A stretch of DNA of 64,000 bases from Beijerinckiaceae bacterium (GTDB taxonomy: Bacteria > Pseudomonadota > Alphaproteobacteria > Rhizobiales > Beijerinckiaceae). Below are positions 30,803 through 40,157 of this stretch, piece after piece. Location: NCBI GenBank assembly GCA_027531565.1, contig JAPZSB010000008.1, forward strand, positions 1 through 64,000. The letters are read 5' to 3'. The stretch's first letter is position 1; each line of letters starts with the position of its first letter. Made by a program: the position numbers and the translations under genes. The notes under the pieces are model-generated. The model was not told where the DNA came from, did no database searches, and saw nothing but the letters and a program-made list of their open reading frames with translations.

Positions 30803-30872
30803 CGAAAAGGCGAGGGTTCGGCCCCGATTTCGCCCTTTTCGGCTTGCACCGCTCGATGAGTAATTCTATGCC
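30803..30872 (+). promoter_or_regulatory. Hairpin and candidate promoter upstream of plsX
   Basis: CGAAAAGGCGA (30803-30813) pairs with TCGCCCTTTTCG (30830-30841) with one bulged base, probably ending the DUF177 transcript. Directly after it, TTGCAC (30844-30849) and TATGCC (30867-30872) are 17 bases apart and could be the -35 and -10 boxes for plsX-fabH. Confidence 0.35.
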
Positions 30873-30947
30873 GACACACCCCCGCCTGCCGGCAGACGAC
30901 ATCCGGGAGACCGCGACGCCCGTCGCATTCGGAGGCTCTATTCATCC

Positions 30948-32081
30948 ATGAGTGACGCGTCTTCGGTTCAGGTCAGGATTTCGCTCGACGCGATGGGCGG
31001 AGATCATGGCCCCTCGGTAGTCATTCCCGGCGCCGCGAAGGCGCTGGAGCGGCATCCCGACACCTTCTACCTGCTCTATGGCCGCGAGGCCGAGATCCGT
31101 GCTGAACTGGCGAAGTATCCGGCTCTGGCCGCGCGGTCGAGCGTCCATCACAGCGATATTGCCATCGCCATGGACGACAAACCCTCGCAGGCGCTGCGGC
31201 AGGGGCGCTACAAATCCTCGATGTGGCAGGCCATCGATGCGGTGAAGAAGGGCGAGGCGCAGGTCTGCGTCTCGGCCGGCAATACCGGCGCGCTGATGGT
31301 CATGTCGCGTTTCTGCCTGAAGATGATGCCGGGGATAGACCGGCCCGCCATCGCCTGCATGTGGCCGACCGCGCGCGGGGAATCCATCGTGCTCGATGTC
31401 GGCGCCTCGATCGGCGCGGAGGCCGAGAACCTGGTCGACATGGCGATCATGGGTTCCGCCATGGCCCGGATCGTCTTCGATATCGACCGGCCGACCGTCG
31501 GCCTGCTCAATGTCGGCGTCGAGGAGGTCAAGGGCCTCGAACAGGTCAAGGAAGCCGGCCGCATCCTGCGCGAGGCCAACCTGCCCAATCTCGACTATCG
31601 CGGCTTTGTCGAGGGTGACGATATCGGCAAGGGCACGACCGATGTGGTGGTGACCGAGGGTTTCGCCGGCAATATCGCGCTGAAGACCGCCGAGGGCACG
31701 GCCAAGCAGATCGGCGAATATCTGCGCGGTGCCATTCAACGCTCGCTGCTGGCCAAGATCGGCTATGTCTTCGCGCGCGGCGCCTTCCGGGCGCTGCGGC
31801 ACAAGATGGACCCGCGCCGCGTCAATGGCGGCGTGTTCCTCGGCCTCGACGGGATCGTCGTGAAGAGCCATGGCGGCACGGATGCCCTGGGCTTTGCGAG
31901 CGCCATCGATGTCGCCTACGACATGGTGAAATACGAACTGCTCTCGAAAATCTCCCACGCCCTCGCCGATCGCGGCGAATGGGTGCTGCCCGGCGCGTCC
32001 TCCGCGATGGTCGAGGCCGCCGAGGGCGAGGCACAATCCGCCCCGGATCCGTCCGGGAGCCATCGGACGGAAGGCCAGTAA
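30948..32081 (+). CDS. plsX: Phosphate acyltransferase PlsX
   Basis: Converts acyl-ACP to acyl-phosphate at the start of phospholipid synthesis (377 aa). Family blocks are [18 protein letters not shown] at the start, [25 protein letters not shown] and [17 protein letters not shown]. The stop overlaps the fabH ATG by one base (TAATG), so the two are coupled. The C-terminal 25 residues are a loose, charged extension. Confidence 0.96.
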   Translation: MSDASSVQVRISLDAMGGDHGPSVVIPGAAKALERHPDTFYLLYGREAEIRAELAKYPALAARSSVHHSDIAIAMDDKPSQALRQGRYKSSMWQAIDAVKKGEAQVCVSAGNTGALMVMSRFCLKMMPGIDRPAIACMWPTARGESIVLDVGASIGAEAENLVDMAIMGSAMARIVFDIDRPTVGLLNVGVEEVKGLEQVKEAGRILREANLPNLDYRGFVEGDDIGKGTTDVVVTEGFAGNIALKTAEGTAKQIGEYLRGAIQRSLLAKIGYVFARGAFRALRHKMDPRRVNGGVFLGLDGIVVKSHGGTDALGFASAIDVAYDMVKYELLSKISHALADRGEWVLPGASSAMVEAAEGEAQSAPDPSGSHRTEGQ

Positions 32082-33052
32082 TGCGTCGCACGCGAATCAT
32101 CGGCACGGGCAGCTACCTGCCGGCCAACCGGGTGACCAACGCCGATCTCGCGCGGAAGGTCGACACGTCGGATGAGTGGATCACCCAGCGCACGGGCATC
32201 CGCGCCCGGCACCTCGCCGCAGAGGGCGAGACCACGAGCCAGCTCGCGACAGAGGCGGCCCGCCGGGCCCTCGATGCCGCCGGAATCAGTGCCGGCGAGA
32301 TCGACCTGATCGTTCTCGCGACGGCCACGCCGGATTACACTTTCCCCGCCACGGCCACCCAGGTCCAGGCCAATCTCGGCATTACCCGCGGCGCCGCCTT
32401 CGATGTCGCGGCGGTCTGCTCGGGATTCGTCTTCGCCCTGACCACGGCCGAGAAATTCGTCACCTCCGGCTCGGCCCAGCGCGCGCTGGTCATCGGCGCC
32501 GAGACCTTCTCGCGCATCCTCGACTGGAACGACCGGACCACCTGCGTCCTGTTCGGCGACGGCGCCGGCGCGGTGGTGATCGAAGGCTACGAGGCGGCCG
32601 GGACCATGGCGGATCAGGGCATCCTGACCACACATCTGCGCTCGGACGGACGCCACCGCGAGAAGCTCTATGTCGATGGCGGCCCGTCGACCAACCAGCT
32701 TGCCGGCCATCTGCGCATGGAGGGCCGCGAGGTCTTCAAGCATGCCGTCGGCATGATCACCGATGTCATCGTCGATGCCTTCGCCGCCACGGGCTACTCG
32801 GCCGGGACGATCGACTGGTTCGTGCCCCACCAGGCCAATGCGCGGATCATCACGGCCAGCGCCGAAAAACTCGACATCCCGCTCGACAAGGTGGTGATGA
32901 CGGTGCAGGACCACGGCAACACGTCGGCGGCATCGATTCCGCTGGCGCTCGACACGGCCGTCCGGGACGGGCGGATCCGGAAAGGGCATGTCGTGCTGAT
33001 CGAGGCGATGGGCGGCGGCTTCACCTGGGGCTCCGCCCTGTTCCGGCTCTGA
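32081..33052 (+). CDS. fabH: 3-oxoacyl-ACP synthase III
   Basis: Starts fatty-acid synthesis by condensing acetyl-CoA with malonyl-ACP (323 aa). The catalytic triad is visible: cysteine in DVAAVCSGF, histidine in [11 protein letters not shown], asparagine in DHGNTSAAS. The ATG overlaps the plsX stop; an upstream frame within plsX is not used. Followed by ihfA after an AT-rich gap of about 108 bases. Confidence 0.97.
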   Translation: MRRTRIIGTGSYLPANRVTNADLARKVDTSDEWITQRTGIRARHLAAEGETTSQLATEAARRALDAAGISAGEIDLIVLATATPDYTFPATATQVQANLGITRGAAFDVAAVCSGFVFALTTAEKFVTSGSAQRALVIGAETFSRILDWNDRTTCVLFGDGAGAVVIEGYEAAGTMADQGILTTHLRSDGRHREKLYVDGGPSTNQLAGHLRMEGREVFKHAVGMITDVIVDAFAATGYSAGTIDWFVPHQANARIITASAEKLDIPLDKVVMTVQDHGNTSAASIPLALDTAVRDGRIRKGHVVLIEAMGGGFTWGSALFRL

Positions 33053-33097
33053 GGGCGATCGGGGCAATCCGATTGACCCGGATGACCCGAAGGCCTA

Positions 33098-33148
33098 GAC
33101 TTGTAAGTCCTTGAGTTACATTCAATTATCACGATTTAAGTTATCACG
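33098..33148 (+). promoter_or_regulatory. Inverted and direct repeats upstream of ihfA
   Basis: GACTT and AAGTC (33098-33109) form an inverted pair around GT. TTATCACG then occurs twice (33126-33133 and 33141-33148), 15 bases apart. The region is AT-rich compared with its surroundings. It may be the ihfA promoter or an autoregulatory site; the repeats only partly match the IHF consensus. Confidence 0.4.
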
Positions 33149-33160
33149 GGGATCAAGCCT

Positions 33161-33472
33161 ATGGCCAACCAGACCATCACCCGGGCCGACCTTTGCGAGG
33201 CCGTGTACCAGAAGCTGGGACTGAGCCGTGCCGAATCGTCCGACCTGGTCGAGGCCGTCCTCCGCGAGATCAGCGACACGCTCGCCAAGGGCGAAACGGT
33301 GAAACTGTCCTCGTTCGGATCCTTCATCGTCCGGGAGAAGGGCGAGCGGATCGGCCGCAACCCGAAAACCGGGGTCGAGGTGCCGATCACGCCGCGCCGC
33401 GTGCTGGTCTTCAAGCCATCCAATGTGATGAAGGCCCGGATCAACGGGCTCGAATCGGCTGACGAGGATTGA
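33161..33472 (+). CDS. ihfA: Integration host factor subunit alpha
   Basis: DNA-bending HU-family protein (103 aa) acting as a heterodimer with Ihf[21 protein letters not shown] begins the helical part. The beta-arm motif is [23 protein letters not shown]. The plsX-fabH-ihfA-merR order is conserved in Alphaproteobacteria and supports the alpha subunit over HU. The stop overlaps the first frame of the next gene only if that gene starts at 33469. Confidence 0.95.
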   Translation: MANQTITRADLCEAVYQKLGLSRAESSDLVEAVLREISDTLAKGETVKLSSFGSFIVREKGERIGRNPKTGVEVPITPRRVLVFKPSNVMKARINGLESADED

Positions 33473-33495
33473 TCCGACCGGAAGGCGAGGCGGGC

Positions 33496-34269
33496 ATGGA
33501 CAAGGCACCGGACGCTTACCGGACGATCAGCGAGGTCGCCGAGGATCTCGACCTGCCGCAGCATGTGCTGCGCTTTTGGGAAACCCGTTTCAGCCAGATC
33601 AAGCCGCTGAAGCGTGGCGGCGGCCGACGTTACTATCGCCCGGACGATGTCGAGCTGCTCAAGGGCATCCGTCACCTGCTCTACAAGGAAGGCTACACGA
33701 TCAAGGGTGTCCAGCGCATCCTGAAGGAGCAGGGCGCCCGCGCCGTGCAGGTCTTCGCGCGTGGGCTTGCGGAAGCCGAACCCGAATCCATGCCGCCGCC
33801 GGTGGCGGCTCCGGCCGTCCCGGTTCCTCCTGCGCCCGCGATCGTCTACCCGCCTGCGCCCCCGGTCGAGATGCCCGCCATCCAGCAGCCGCCCGCCCTG
33901 CCGGTCCTCGTGCCGGCCGTCGAGGCGGCCGCTGCTCCCGCCGTGCCGGACGAGCCGAACCCGGCACTGGAGAACTGGCGGCCGGAGCCGGAGGACGAGC
34001 CGGCCGAGTCAGGCATCGCCATCACGCTGGAGCAGGGCCCGGCTCCGCCCCCGCCGCCACAGGTCTCGATGTTCCGGGGCGGTCTCGCGCGCGGCGAAGG
34101 CGTCATGCCGGCGCCGCCCGTCATCCGTCCGGCCCTGCCGGTCGAGCGTGACGGTCCGGCCGAGGGCCTGCCGGCCTCCGCCCGCGAGGCGATGCGCTAT
34201 GCGCTTGATGAACTGGTGGCCTGCCGGGCCATGATCGACCGGGTCCTGGCGCGCCGCCAGCCGGTCTGA
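33496..34269 (+). CDS. MerR-family transcriptional regulator with proline-rich C-terminal region
   Basis: A winged helix-turn-helix of the MerR type occupies residues 1-75 ([25 protein letters not shown], then [18 protein letters not shown] and [14 protein letters not shown]). Residues about 90-215 are low-complexity and rich in proline, alanine and glutamate, and a short helix ([23 protein letters not shown]) ends the 257-aa protein. The effector is unknown; this conserved neighbour of ihfA has no assigned target. ATG 33496 has GAGGCGGGC upstream; 33469 is an alternative. Confidence 0.9.
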   Translation: MDKAPDAYRTISEVAEDLDLPQHVLRFWETRFSQIKPLKRGGGRRYYRPDDVELLKGIRHLLYKEGYTIKGVQRILKEQGARAVQVFARGLAEAEPESMPPPVAAPAVPVPPAPAIVYPPAPPVEMPAIQQPPALPVLVPAVEAAAAPAVPDEPNPALENWRPEPEDEPAESGIAITLEQGPAPPPPPQVSMFRGGLARGEGVMPAPPVIRPALPVERDGPAEGLPASAREAMRYALDELVACRAMIDRVLARRQPV

Positions 34270-34302
34270 GCGCGGGACCCGTTCAAGGCGCCACGTCCGC
34301 GA

Positions 34303-36651
34303 TCAGGGCGCCCCGGCCAGCCCCCGCTTCGCCAGCATGCCGCGGATCAACCCGCGCACCGGCTCGAACCGGAACGTCACCTGCCGTGCACCGGCGGGCA
34401 GGATGACCGCCCGGAAGATCCCGTTGGCCCGCAGGATCCGGGCTGGAACGCCGTCGATCTCGGCCGACCACCACGGATGCCACACATCGTTCAGCACCAG
34501 CATGCCGCCGCCGGGCGCTTCGACACGGATGTCGATCACCGCATGGCCGTAACGCGTGAGGGTCGCGGTTCCGCCCGGGCCATTCCGGGGCAGGGCGGCC
34601 GCGCCGGGCTCGACGAAGACCACGTTCCGGAAATCGGTCGAGGGCCATTCACCGGTCCGGATCAGCTGGCCCTGATCGAACGGCCGCGCCTCCGGTACGA
34701 TCATCACGCGGGGCAGGGTGGCGGGATTCTCGTAGATGAAACCGTCCTTCGTGCGGGCGACCGGTTGCGGCGGATCCGGCGCGAGGGACGGGTCGATCCG
34801 TTCGATCGGCACGCCGGTCACGATGAAGCGCAGCCCGAGCAGGTTCGCCAGCGGGGAACGGTAGCCCGGCATCAGCGGGGAGAACCGGCGCTGGTCGGGG
34901 TTGGCGGCATGGTCCTGCGCGCCGGTCGCGGCGCTGTAGGCCGCCACCCGCAGCGGATTGTAGCCCAGCACGTTCTCGAATCCATGGACGAGCCCGGCAT
35001 TGGGCCAGCCGAAACCGAGGCCGGCCAGTTCAACCCGGTCGCGACGCTGCCCGTCCCGCACGACATGTGCCTTGAGCCAGGCCAAGGTCTCGTTGCGATT
35101 GCCGGCCTGCAACTCGCTGTAGAGGGCCGGGTCGAGCCCGGTTGAATCATTCGGGCGCAGGTTCCAGCGGAGATCGGCCGTCAGGGCGAGGGCGAGAATG
35201 CCGGCGGCCAGCATCGGCCGGGCCTGTGCCTGCCGCCGCGCCACGACAAGCGCGCCCGCCGCCAGGGCGAGCCAGCCGACGGTGGCCAGAAGCTGCGGCA
35301 GGGTGTGGTCAAGCTTGCCGAGCCAGAGGGCCATGCCGAGCCCGCCCGCCAGCGCAAGCAGTGCGGTCGTCAGCCAGAACCATACCGTCCCCGCCGGCCA
35401 GGGCCCGCTTTTGAGCACCCGATCGAGGCCGAACCCGGCCAGCAAGGCGCCGACCGCCCCGACAAGGAACAGCGCATCCGCCGGCCGCCGGAAAAGGTCG
35501 ACACCCGGCAGCAGGTGATAGGCGGCCGGGAAGACCGGGGTGTAGCGGCCCAGCGCATAGGCGATCATCAGGCCGAACAGGATCGGCAGGGCGACCATCC
35601 GCGAGCGGTAGGCCGCCGGGCAGGCCAGCCACGCGAGGATGCCGGCCAGCGGCAGCAGGCCGGTATAGGTGTTGGCCATGTTCCGCGCGACATTCGACAT
35701 GACGATGTAGGGCCAGTGCACGCTGGGCGCCCCCCAGAAATCCGGGCCGGGGCCGATTGTGCCGAACAGGTTCGCGACAACGAAAGTCAGCAGGTTGGTC
35801 GGATGCAGCGAGCCGATCTCTGCTTCGGCCAGCGAGATCTGCGCCCGGTTCGAGCCATCGGCAAAGCTCAGCACCATCAGGATCGGCAGGGCGATGACGG
35901 CCCCGCCAATCACGGCGCCTGCCAGGAGCGGGCGCAGGCTGGCCCTCAGGCGCCCCAACCGGTCGGGGCCGGCAAGGAGATGCGCCAGCGTGAACCCTGC
36001 GAGACAGACAAGACCGAGAAACGCAACCTGATCCGGCCCGAGCACCATCAGCCCGGCAAAGAGGCCCGCCAGCGCGCCGGCCCGGACCGAGGACAGCCGC
36101 AAGGCCCGGTCGAGCATCCACAGGGCCCACGGGAACCAGGCGAGGCTCAGCACCTGCCCGACATGCTGGATGCGCCAGCCCGCCGCGCCGCCGAAGGCGA
36201 AGGCCAGAGCGGCAACCACGGCCGCGGCCGGATGCCAGCGCCGGTCCCGCGCGAAGCCGAGAATGGCCAGCGCGCCGAAGACCAGCGAGCCGAAGGCCAC
36301 GCCATCGACCATGGCGAAGCTGGGTTCCGGTGTCAGGAAGGCCAGCAGCAGGAAGCCGGGATTGAAGATCAGCGATTGCGGATCGGCGATCTGCGGATGG
36401 CCGGAAAACACATAAGGCGCCCAGAACGGGCTCTCGCCGGCATGGATCGAACGGGCAAGGAAGGCGGCCTGGGCCTGGAAATGCGCCTTGCCGTCCCAAG
36501 GCAGGGTTACCGCCCCGGACAGCCACGGCCAGGCAAGGAAGGTTGCCGAGGCCAGAAGAATTGCCACGGCAACAAGCCAGTGACGCAGGCTGGCCTCGAA
36601 TTCCGGAAGGGAGGGGGCAGTCCCGGGAGGGCGCTGCATCCATGGGAGCAT
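34303..36651 (-). CDS. YfhO-like polytopic membrane protein
   Basis: A 782-aa inner-membrane protein with about 12 hydrophobic segments and a soluble C-terminal part of roughly 240 aa. It resembles YfhO/GT-C-type proteins linked to glycosylation of lipoteichoic acid in Firmicutes, and similar large hypothetical proteins in Proteobacteria. The loop after the first helix has the acidic PWDGKAHFQAQ, placed like the catalytic loop of GT-C enzymes, followed by APYVFSGHPQIADPQS. A glycosyl-transfer role is inference. It is transcribed convergently with the MerR gene and stands alone. Confidence 0.7.
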   Translation of the reverse strand: MLPWMQRPPGTAPSLPEFEASLRHWLVAVAILLASATFLAWPWLSGAVTLPWDGKAHFQAQAAFLARSIHAGESPFWAPYVFSGHPQIADPQSLIFNPGFLLLAFLTPEPSFAMVDGVAFGSLVFGALAILGFARDRRWHPAAAVVAALAFAFGGAAGWRIQHVGQVLSLAWFPWALWMLDRALRLSSVRAGALAGLFAGLMVLGPDQVAFLGLVCLAGFTLAHLLAGPDRLGRLRASLRPLLAGAVIGGAVIALPILMVLSFADGSNRAQISLAEAEIGSLHPTNLLTFVVANLFGTIGPGPDFWGAPSVHWPYIVMSNVARNMANTYTGLLPLAGILAWLACPAAYRSRMVALPILFGLMIAYALGRYTPVFPAAYHLLPGVDLFRRPADALFLVGAVGALLAGFGLDRVLKSGPWPAGTVWFWLTTALLALAGGLGMALWLGKLDHTLPQLLATVGWLALAAGALVVARRQAQARPMLAAGILALALTADLRWNLRPNDSTGLDPALYSELQAGNRNETLAWLKAHVVRDGQRRDRVELAGLGFGWPNAGLVHGFENVLGYNPLRVAAYSAATGAQDHAANPDQRRFSPLMPGYRSPLANLLGLRFIVTGVPIERIDPSLAPDPPQPVARTKDGFIYENPATLPRVMIVPEARPFDQGQLIRTGEWPSTDFRNVVFVEPGAAALPRNGPGGTATLTRYGHAVIDIRVEAPGGGMLVLNDVWHPWWSAEIDGVPARILRANGIFRAVILPAGARQVTFRFEPVRGLIRGMLAKRGLAGAP

Positions 36652-36684
36652 GGCCGCCTCCCGCGGGGCGGCTAGCCTTGGGGG

Positions 36685-37806
36685 CTAGCCGTTGACCGGG
36701 GCATGCGCGACCATCGCATCGAAATCGATGAAATGGCCCGCCCGGTCGCGCTTGGAGGCGAGATAGCGGATATTCTCCGCCGTCGGCCGGCCATAGGCGC
36801 GGTTATCGGCCACAACCTCGAGGCCGGCGGCCTTGAGGGCGCCGATCTTCTCGGGGTTATTGGTCATCACGCGGACCGAGGCAACGCCGAGCTGCTTCAG
36901 CATCACCGCCGCGAAATCGAAGCGGCGCTGGTCGAGGCCGAAGCCGAGAACCTCGTCGGCATCGTAGGTGTCCCAGCCCTGGCTCTGCAGCTTGTAGGCG
37001 CGCATCTTGTTGGCGATGCCATTGCCGCGGCCTTCCTGATCGAGATAGAGCAGGATCCCGCCATCGCTCTCCGCCATTTTCTGGACGGTGCCGCGCAGCT
37101 GGTCGCCGCAATCGCATTTCAGCGAGCCGAACAGGTCGCCCGTCAGGCAGGCTGAATGCATGCGGATGGCGACCGGCTTCGACAGGTCGGGCTTGCCGAC
37201 AATGATCGCCACCTGGTCGCGCAGGCCCTCGCCGCCGCGGAAGACGACGAATTCCGTCTCGGCCGCGAATTCGAGCGGCACCGGCGCCCGGCCGACAATC
37301 TTCATCGCCTTGACCTGGCTGGCCCGGTAATCGCGCAAGTCGGCAGCCGTCACGCGGGCAATGCCGTCCTTCACCGCCTCGATCGCCACCGGAACGGCAT
37401 AGACAGCCGGCGTGACGAGCGCGAGCCGCGCCAGTTCGAGCGCAGCCTCGTCCAGCGGCACAACCGGCGCCACGGGGGCGTCGATGCGGCCGTCGATCTT
37501 GAGCGCGAGCATTTCCGCCCGTTCCGCATTCGGAACCGGGAAGGAGACGACACCCGGCTGGGTCCGCTCCAGCCCGAGGCGGCGCAGGCGCGCAGCCGGG
37601 AGGACGAGGCGCGGACGACCCGGCGCCAGCCGGTCGAGCGCGACGGCCACGGCGGCCTCGAGCGATTCCACATTCAGCGCGAGCAGCGCGTCGCCGCCCT
37701 CGATGATCGCCACCGGCCGGCCCGCGCGGTATTCCGCAAGGGCCCGGTCGACGGCCCGCTCGCCGGCGGTCTCGAACAGCCCGAGAATTTCACTGACGTC
37801 ACCCAT
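36685..37806 (-). CDS. ribA: GTP cyclohydrolase II with degenerate DHBP-synthase-like N-terminus
   Basis: Opens the GTP ring to the diaminopyrimidine precursor of riboflavin (373 aa). The C-terminal domain (about residues 175-365) has the zinc cysteines in SACLTGDLFGSLKCDCGDQL and the catalytic stretch YLDQEGRGNGI. The N-terminal 165 residues have the DHBP-synthase fold pattern (AVDRALAEYRAGRPVAIIEG), but the acidic catalytic motif of that enzyme is replaced by GGDALLALN, so it is probably inactive, as in other alphaproteobacterial RibA. It is divergent from a RibD-type reductase gene, and no second GTP cyclohydrolase II is in the window. Confidence 0.9.
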   Translation of the reverse strand: MGDVSEILGLFETAGERAVDRALAEYRAGRPVAIIEGGDALLALNVESLEAAVAVALDRLAPGRPRLVLPAARLRRLGLERTQPGVVSFPVPNAERAEMLALKIDGRIDAPVAPVVPLDEAALELARLALVTPAVYAVPVAIEAVKDGIARVTAADLRDYRASQVKAMKIVGRAPVPLEFAAETEFVVFRGGEGLRDQVAIIVGKPDLSKPVAIRMHSACLTGDLFGSLKCDCGDQLRGTVQKMAESDGGILLYLDQEGRGNGIANKMRAYKLQSQGWDTYDADEVLGFGLDQRRFDFAAVMLKQLGVASVRVMTNNPEKIGALKAAGLEVVADNRAYGRPTAENIRYLASKRDRAGHFIDFDAMVAHAPVNG

Positions 37807-37983
37807 TTACGCCTCTTTCGTCCATGTTTACGGTCTTTCGGCTGGGTTATTCCGCCGGATGGACACCGTATCGTTAAGGTCCATGTATGTATGGGGCTCG
37901 CAAGATGAACGGCTGATGTCTGATTTCGTGCCGCCCCGTTCAGACGTGAAACCTGCCCATGCCGTCGCCCTGCAAGGACTCCG
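37807..37983. promoter_or_regulatory. Divergent promoter region between ribA and the RibD-type reductase gene
   Basis: A 177-base gap between divergently transcribed genes. It is less G+C-rich than its surroundings, with TTTACG and TATCGTTAAGG in its left half. AAGGACTCCG precedes the reductase ATG. I see no FMN riboswitch-like fold. Shared regulation of the two genes is inferred from the layout. Confidence 0.4.
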
Positions 37984-38706
37984 ATGCCTCCCGAAACCGC
38001 GAACCTCTTCCAGGCTTTCCGGCGCAGTTCCACCGAAAGGCCCTTCATCGTGGCCCAGTTGGGCCAATCGCTTGATGGCAGGATCGCCACCCGGACGGGA
38101 GACAGCCGTTACATAGGGGCGTCCCCCTCGCTTGACCACCTTCACCGCATCCGCGCCCATGTCGATGCGGTCGTGGTGGGGATCGGAACCGTGCTCGCGG
38201 ATGACCCGCAGCTCAATGTGCGGCGCTGCGAAGGGCCGAATCCGGCCCGGATCGTGATCGATGCCCGCGGCAGGCTGCCGGCTGCGGCCAAATGTCTCGC
38301 CGGGGACGATGGCGTCCGCCGGATCGTTTTCCGCGATTCCGGCGCCCGAGGCGAACCGCTGCCGCCGGAGGTCGAGATCATCCCCCTCGCCACCGATGCG
38401 CGCGGCCATTTCCACATGCCCGATCTTGCGCGGGCGCTGGCCGGTCTCGGTTTCGGCCGGGTGCTCATCGAGGGCGGGGCCGGTATCATCTCGCGCGCCA
38501 TCGATGCCGGGATTGTCGATCGCCTTCATCTCATGGTCTCCGCGATCATCCTCGGTTCGGGGCAGGCCGGGCTCGACCTCGCGCCGATCGACCGGATCAG
38601 CCAGGCCCTCCGCCCGCGTGTCGAGGTGGTTTCGCTCGGCGATGGCGATGTGCTATTCGATTGTGACCTGACAGGCGCATCACAATCCGGAGAGCGGCAT
38701 GAGTAA
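37984..38706 (+). CDS. Stand-alone RibD C-terminal-type (DHFR-like) reductase
   Basis: A 240-aa protein with the pyrimidine-reductase domain of RibD but no deaminase domain. Motifs are AQLGQSLDGRIATRTGDSRYI, then DAVVVGIGTVLADDPQLNVR and the NADPH-site region FGRVLIEGGAGIISRAIDAG. It probably reduces a ribosylaminopyrimidine or a related pteridine precursor. Because a complete RibD is already present at 21024, this copy is likely to serve another pathway or a duplicate one. It overlaps the cytochrome b561 gene by 8 bases. Confidence 0.87.
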   Translation: MPPETANLFQAFRRSSTERPFIVAQLGQSLDGRIATRTGDSRYIGASPSLDHLHRIRAHVDAVVVGIGTVLADDPQLNVRRCEGPNPARIVIDARGRLPAAAKCLAGDDGVRRIVFRDSGARGEPLPPEVEIIPLATDARGHFHMPDLARALAGLGFGRVLIEGGAGIISRAIDAGIVDRLHLMVSAIILGSGQAGLDLAPIDRISQALRPRVEVVSLGDGDVLFDCDLTGASQSGERHE

Positions 38707-39250
38707 TCCATCCTCGCGGCCCATCAGCTATTCCGGAGGGCAGAAGCTGCTCCACTGGGTCATCGCCCTCATGGTGTTCACGCTGATCCCGGTCGGGATC
38801 TACATGGTGCAGCGCGGCGCGGCGACGAATTTCGATGCCGTGACCAACCAGCTCTACACGGCCCACAAGACGTTCGGCTTCCTCGCGCTGCTGCTGATCG
38901 TGCTCCGGATCGCCATCCGCATCCGCAACGGCACGCCGGCACCGGAACCCGGACTCGCGCGGATGCAGGTCGTCGCGGCGGAATCGACCCACGGCCTGCT
39001 CTATGTGCTGATGATCCTCGTCCCGGTCCTCGGCTGGCTCGGCGTTTCGGCCTATGGCGCAACCGGCCTGCTCGGCGGCTTCCATCTGCCGGCCCTGCTC
39101 GGCAAGGATACCGTGCTCGGCGAGACCATCCTGAAATATCACGGCTATGCCGCGATCGCGATGGCCGGGCTCGTTGCCATGCATGTCGGCGCGGCCCTGT
39201 TCCATCGCCTCATCCTGAAGGACGGTGTCCTGCGGCGTATGCTGCCCTGA
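38699..39250 (+). CDS. Cytochrome b561-family membrane protein
   Basis: Four-helix diheme cytochrome b (183 aa) of the bacterial b561 group, which oxidises quinol or reduces a periplasmic acceptor. Histidines available as heme ligands include H19, H56 and H98, and two more lie in YHGYAAIAMAGLVAMHVG near the C-terminus. Its start overlaps the reductase gene, so the two are translated together; what links a reductase and a membrane cytochrome is unknown. It ends about 50 bases from the convergent methyltransferase. Confidence 0.88.
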   Translation: MSNPSSRPISYSGGQKLLHWVIALMVFTLIPVGIYMVQRGAATNFDAVTNQLYTAHKTFGFLALLLIVLRIAIRIRNGTPAPEPGLARMQVVAAESTHGLLYVLMILVPVLGWLGVSAYGATGLLGGFHLPALLGKDTVLGETILKYHGYAAIAMAGLVAMHVGAALFHRLILKDGVLRRMLP

Positions 39251-39299
39251 CGACAGGCAGGCCAGAGCCGCAGGGATGGCTCAGCTGGCAGAAGCTGCC

Positions 39300-40157
39300 T
39301 CAGCCCTGAAGCGTGGCGAAGATGTCGGTATGGCCGGTCATCATCCGGCTGCCTTTCTGGTCGCACATCGCATCACGATAGATGTGCCAGTCCGCCAGGC
39401 CATTGTCGGCGATGAGGCCGGTTTCCGTCACCGCCTGGACAATGCCCTTCAGCAGCGCGCGGATCAGCTCGGCATCGGACGGCTTGAGGATCCACGGGGA
39501 ATCGCCAGTTTCCACCGCATAGCCCTCGCGGCGCAACGCGGCGACGAGGGTCGCCGCGGCTTCCGGGCCGGCAGCCGGGCCGAAGCCCTTGTCGCGGCGC
39601 TGGTGCATGGCAAAAGCGCGGATCACGCCGAAATCGAACGGATGCTCGGGGATGAACTGGTCTTGCCCGTTATAGGTGAGCACCGTGTAGAACGCCGATC
39701 CCGCCGCCTTGAGGGCAGCGGCGAAGCGCTTCATCCATGCTTCCGAGATCAGGTCGAACAGGGCCGAGGCCGTCACCAGATCGGGCTTGCCGGCGAGAAC
39801 CGTATCGAGATCGCGGTTGAGATCGACCACGCGGAACTTCACCCCGATCGTCGCCTCGCCCTTGACGAGGACGAGGTCATCGCCAATGGCGCGCGCCTCG
39901 TCGGCCCAGCCGGACAGGACCTTCGCCGCCGCCTCGAGCAGCCCGGAATCGTAATCGACCAGCGTCCATTCCTGCCTGTTGCCAAGCAGCGGGGCGGTGG
40001 CGCGCAGGTTCGAGCCCGTGCCGGAGCCGAGATCGACCACCCGGGTCACCTCGCGGCCCGCGAACCGGGTTCCGACCCGGCCGGCAAGCTCGACATGGCG
40101 CGAACGATGGTCGGCCGGCTCGCGCAGGGCAAGCCAGTCAGCGGAGAAGCCGCTCAT
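39300..40157 (-). CDS. Class I SAM-dependent methyltransferase
   Basis: A 285-aa protein with the SAM-binding loop VVDLGSGTGSN (motif I, about residues 40-50) and the acidic strand end WTLVDYD (motif II). ASALFDLISEAWMK fits the post-II region. The acceptor is unknown; location after a glycosyltransferase, PTPS-fold protein and dehydrogenase suggests a small-molecule product. ATG 40157 overlaps the glycosyltransferase stop by 4 bases (ATGA), so it is the last gene of a four-gene operon. The much longer open frame upstream is antisense-like reading through the glycosyltransferase and is not used. Confidence 0.85.
   Translation of the reverse strand: MSGFSADWLALREPADHRSRHVELAGRVGTRFAGREVTRVVDLGSGTGSNLRATAPLLGNRQEWTLVDYDSGLLEAAAKVLSGWADEARAIGDDLVLVKGEATIGVKFRVVDLNRDLDTVLAGKPDLVTASALFDLISEAWMKRFAAALKAAGSAFYTVLTYNGQDQFIPEHPFDFGVIRAFAMHQRRDKGFGPAAGPEAAATLVAALRREGYAVETGDSPWILKPSDAELIRALLKGIVQAVTETGLIADNGLADWHIYRDAMCDQKGSRMMTGHTDIFATLQG

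Noticed and set aside
34303-36651. YfhO-like protein as part of the pteridine-like cluster
   Set aside because: It ends far from the operon junctions, is not overlapping with ribA, and a large GT-C-like protein fits glycan assembly better than a soluble small molecule.
37807-37983. FMN riboswitch upstream of ribA or the reductase gene
   Set aside because: No conserved RFN-element blocks are visible in either direction; the gap also differs from the usual leader length.
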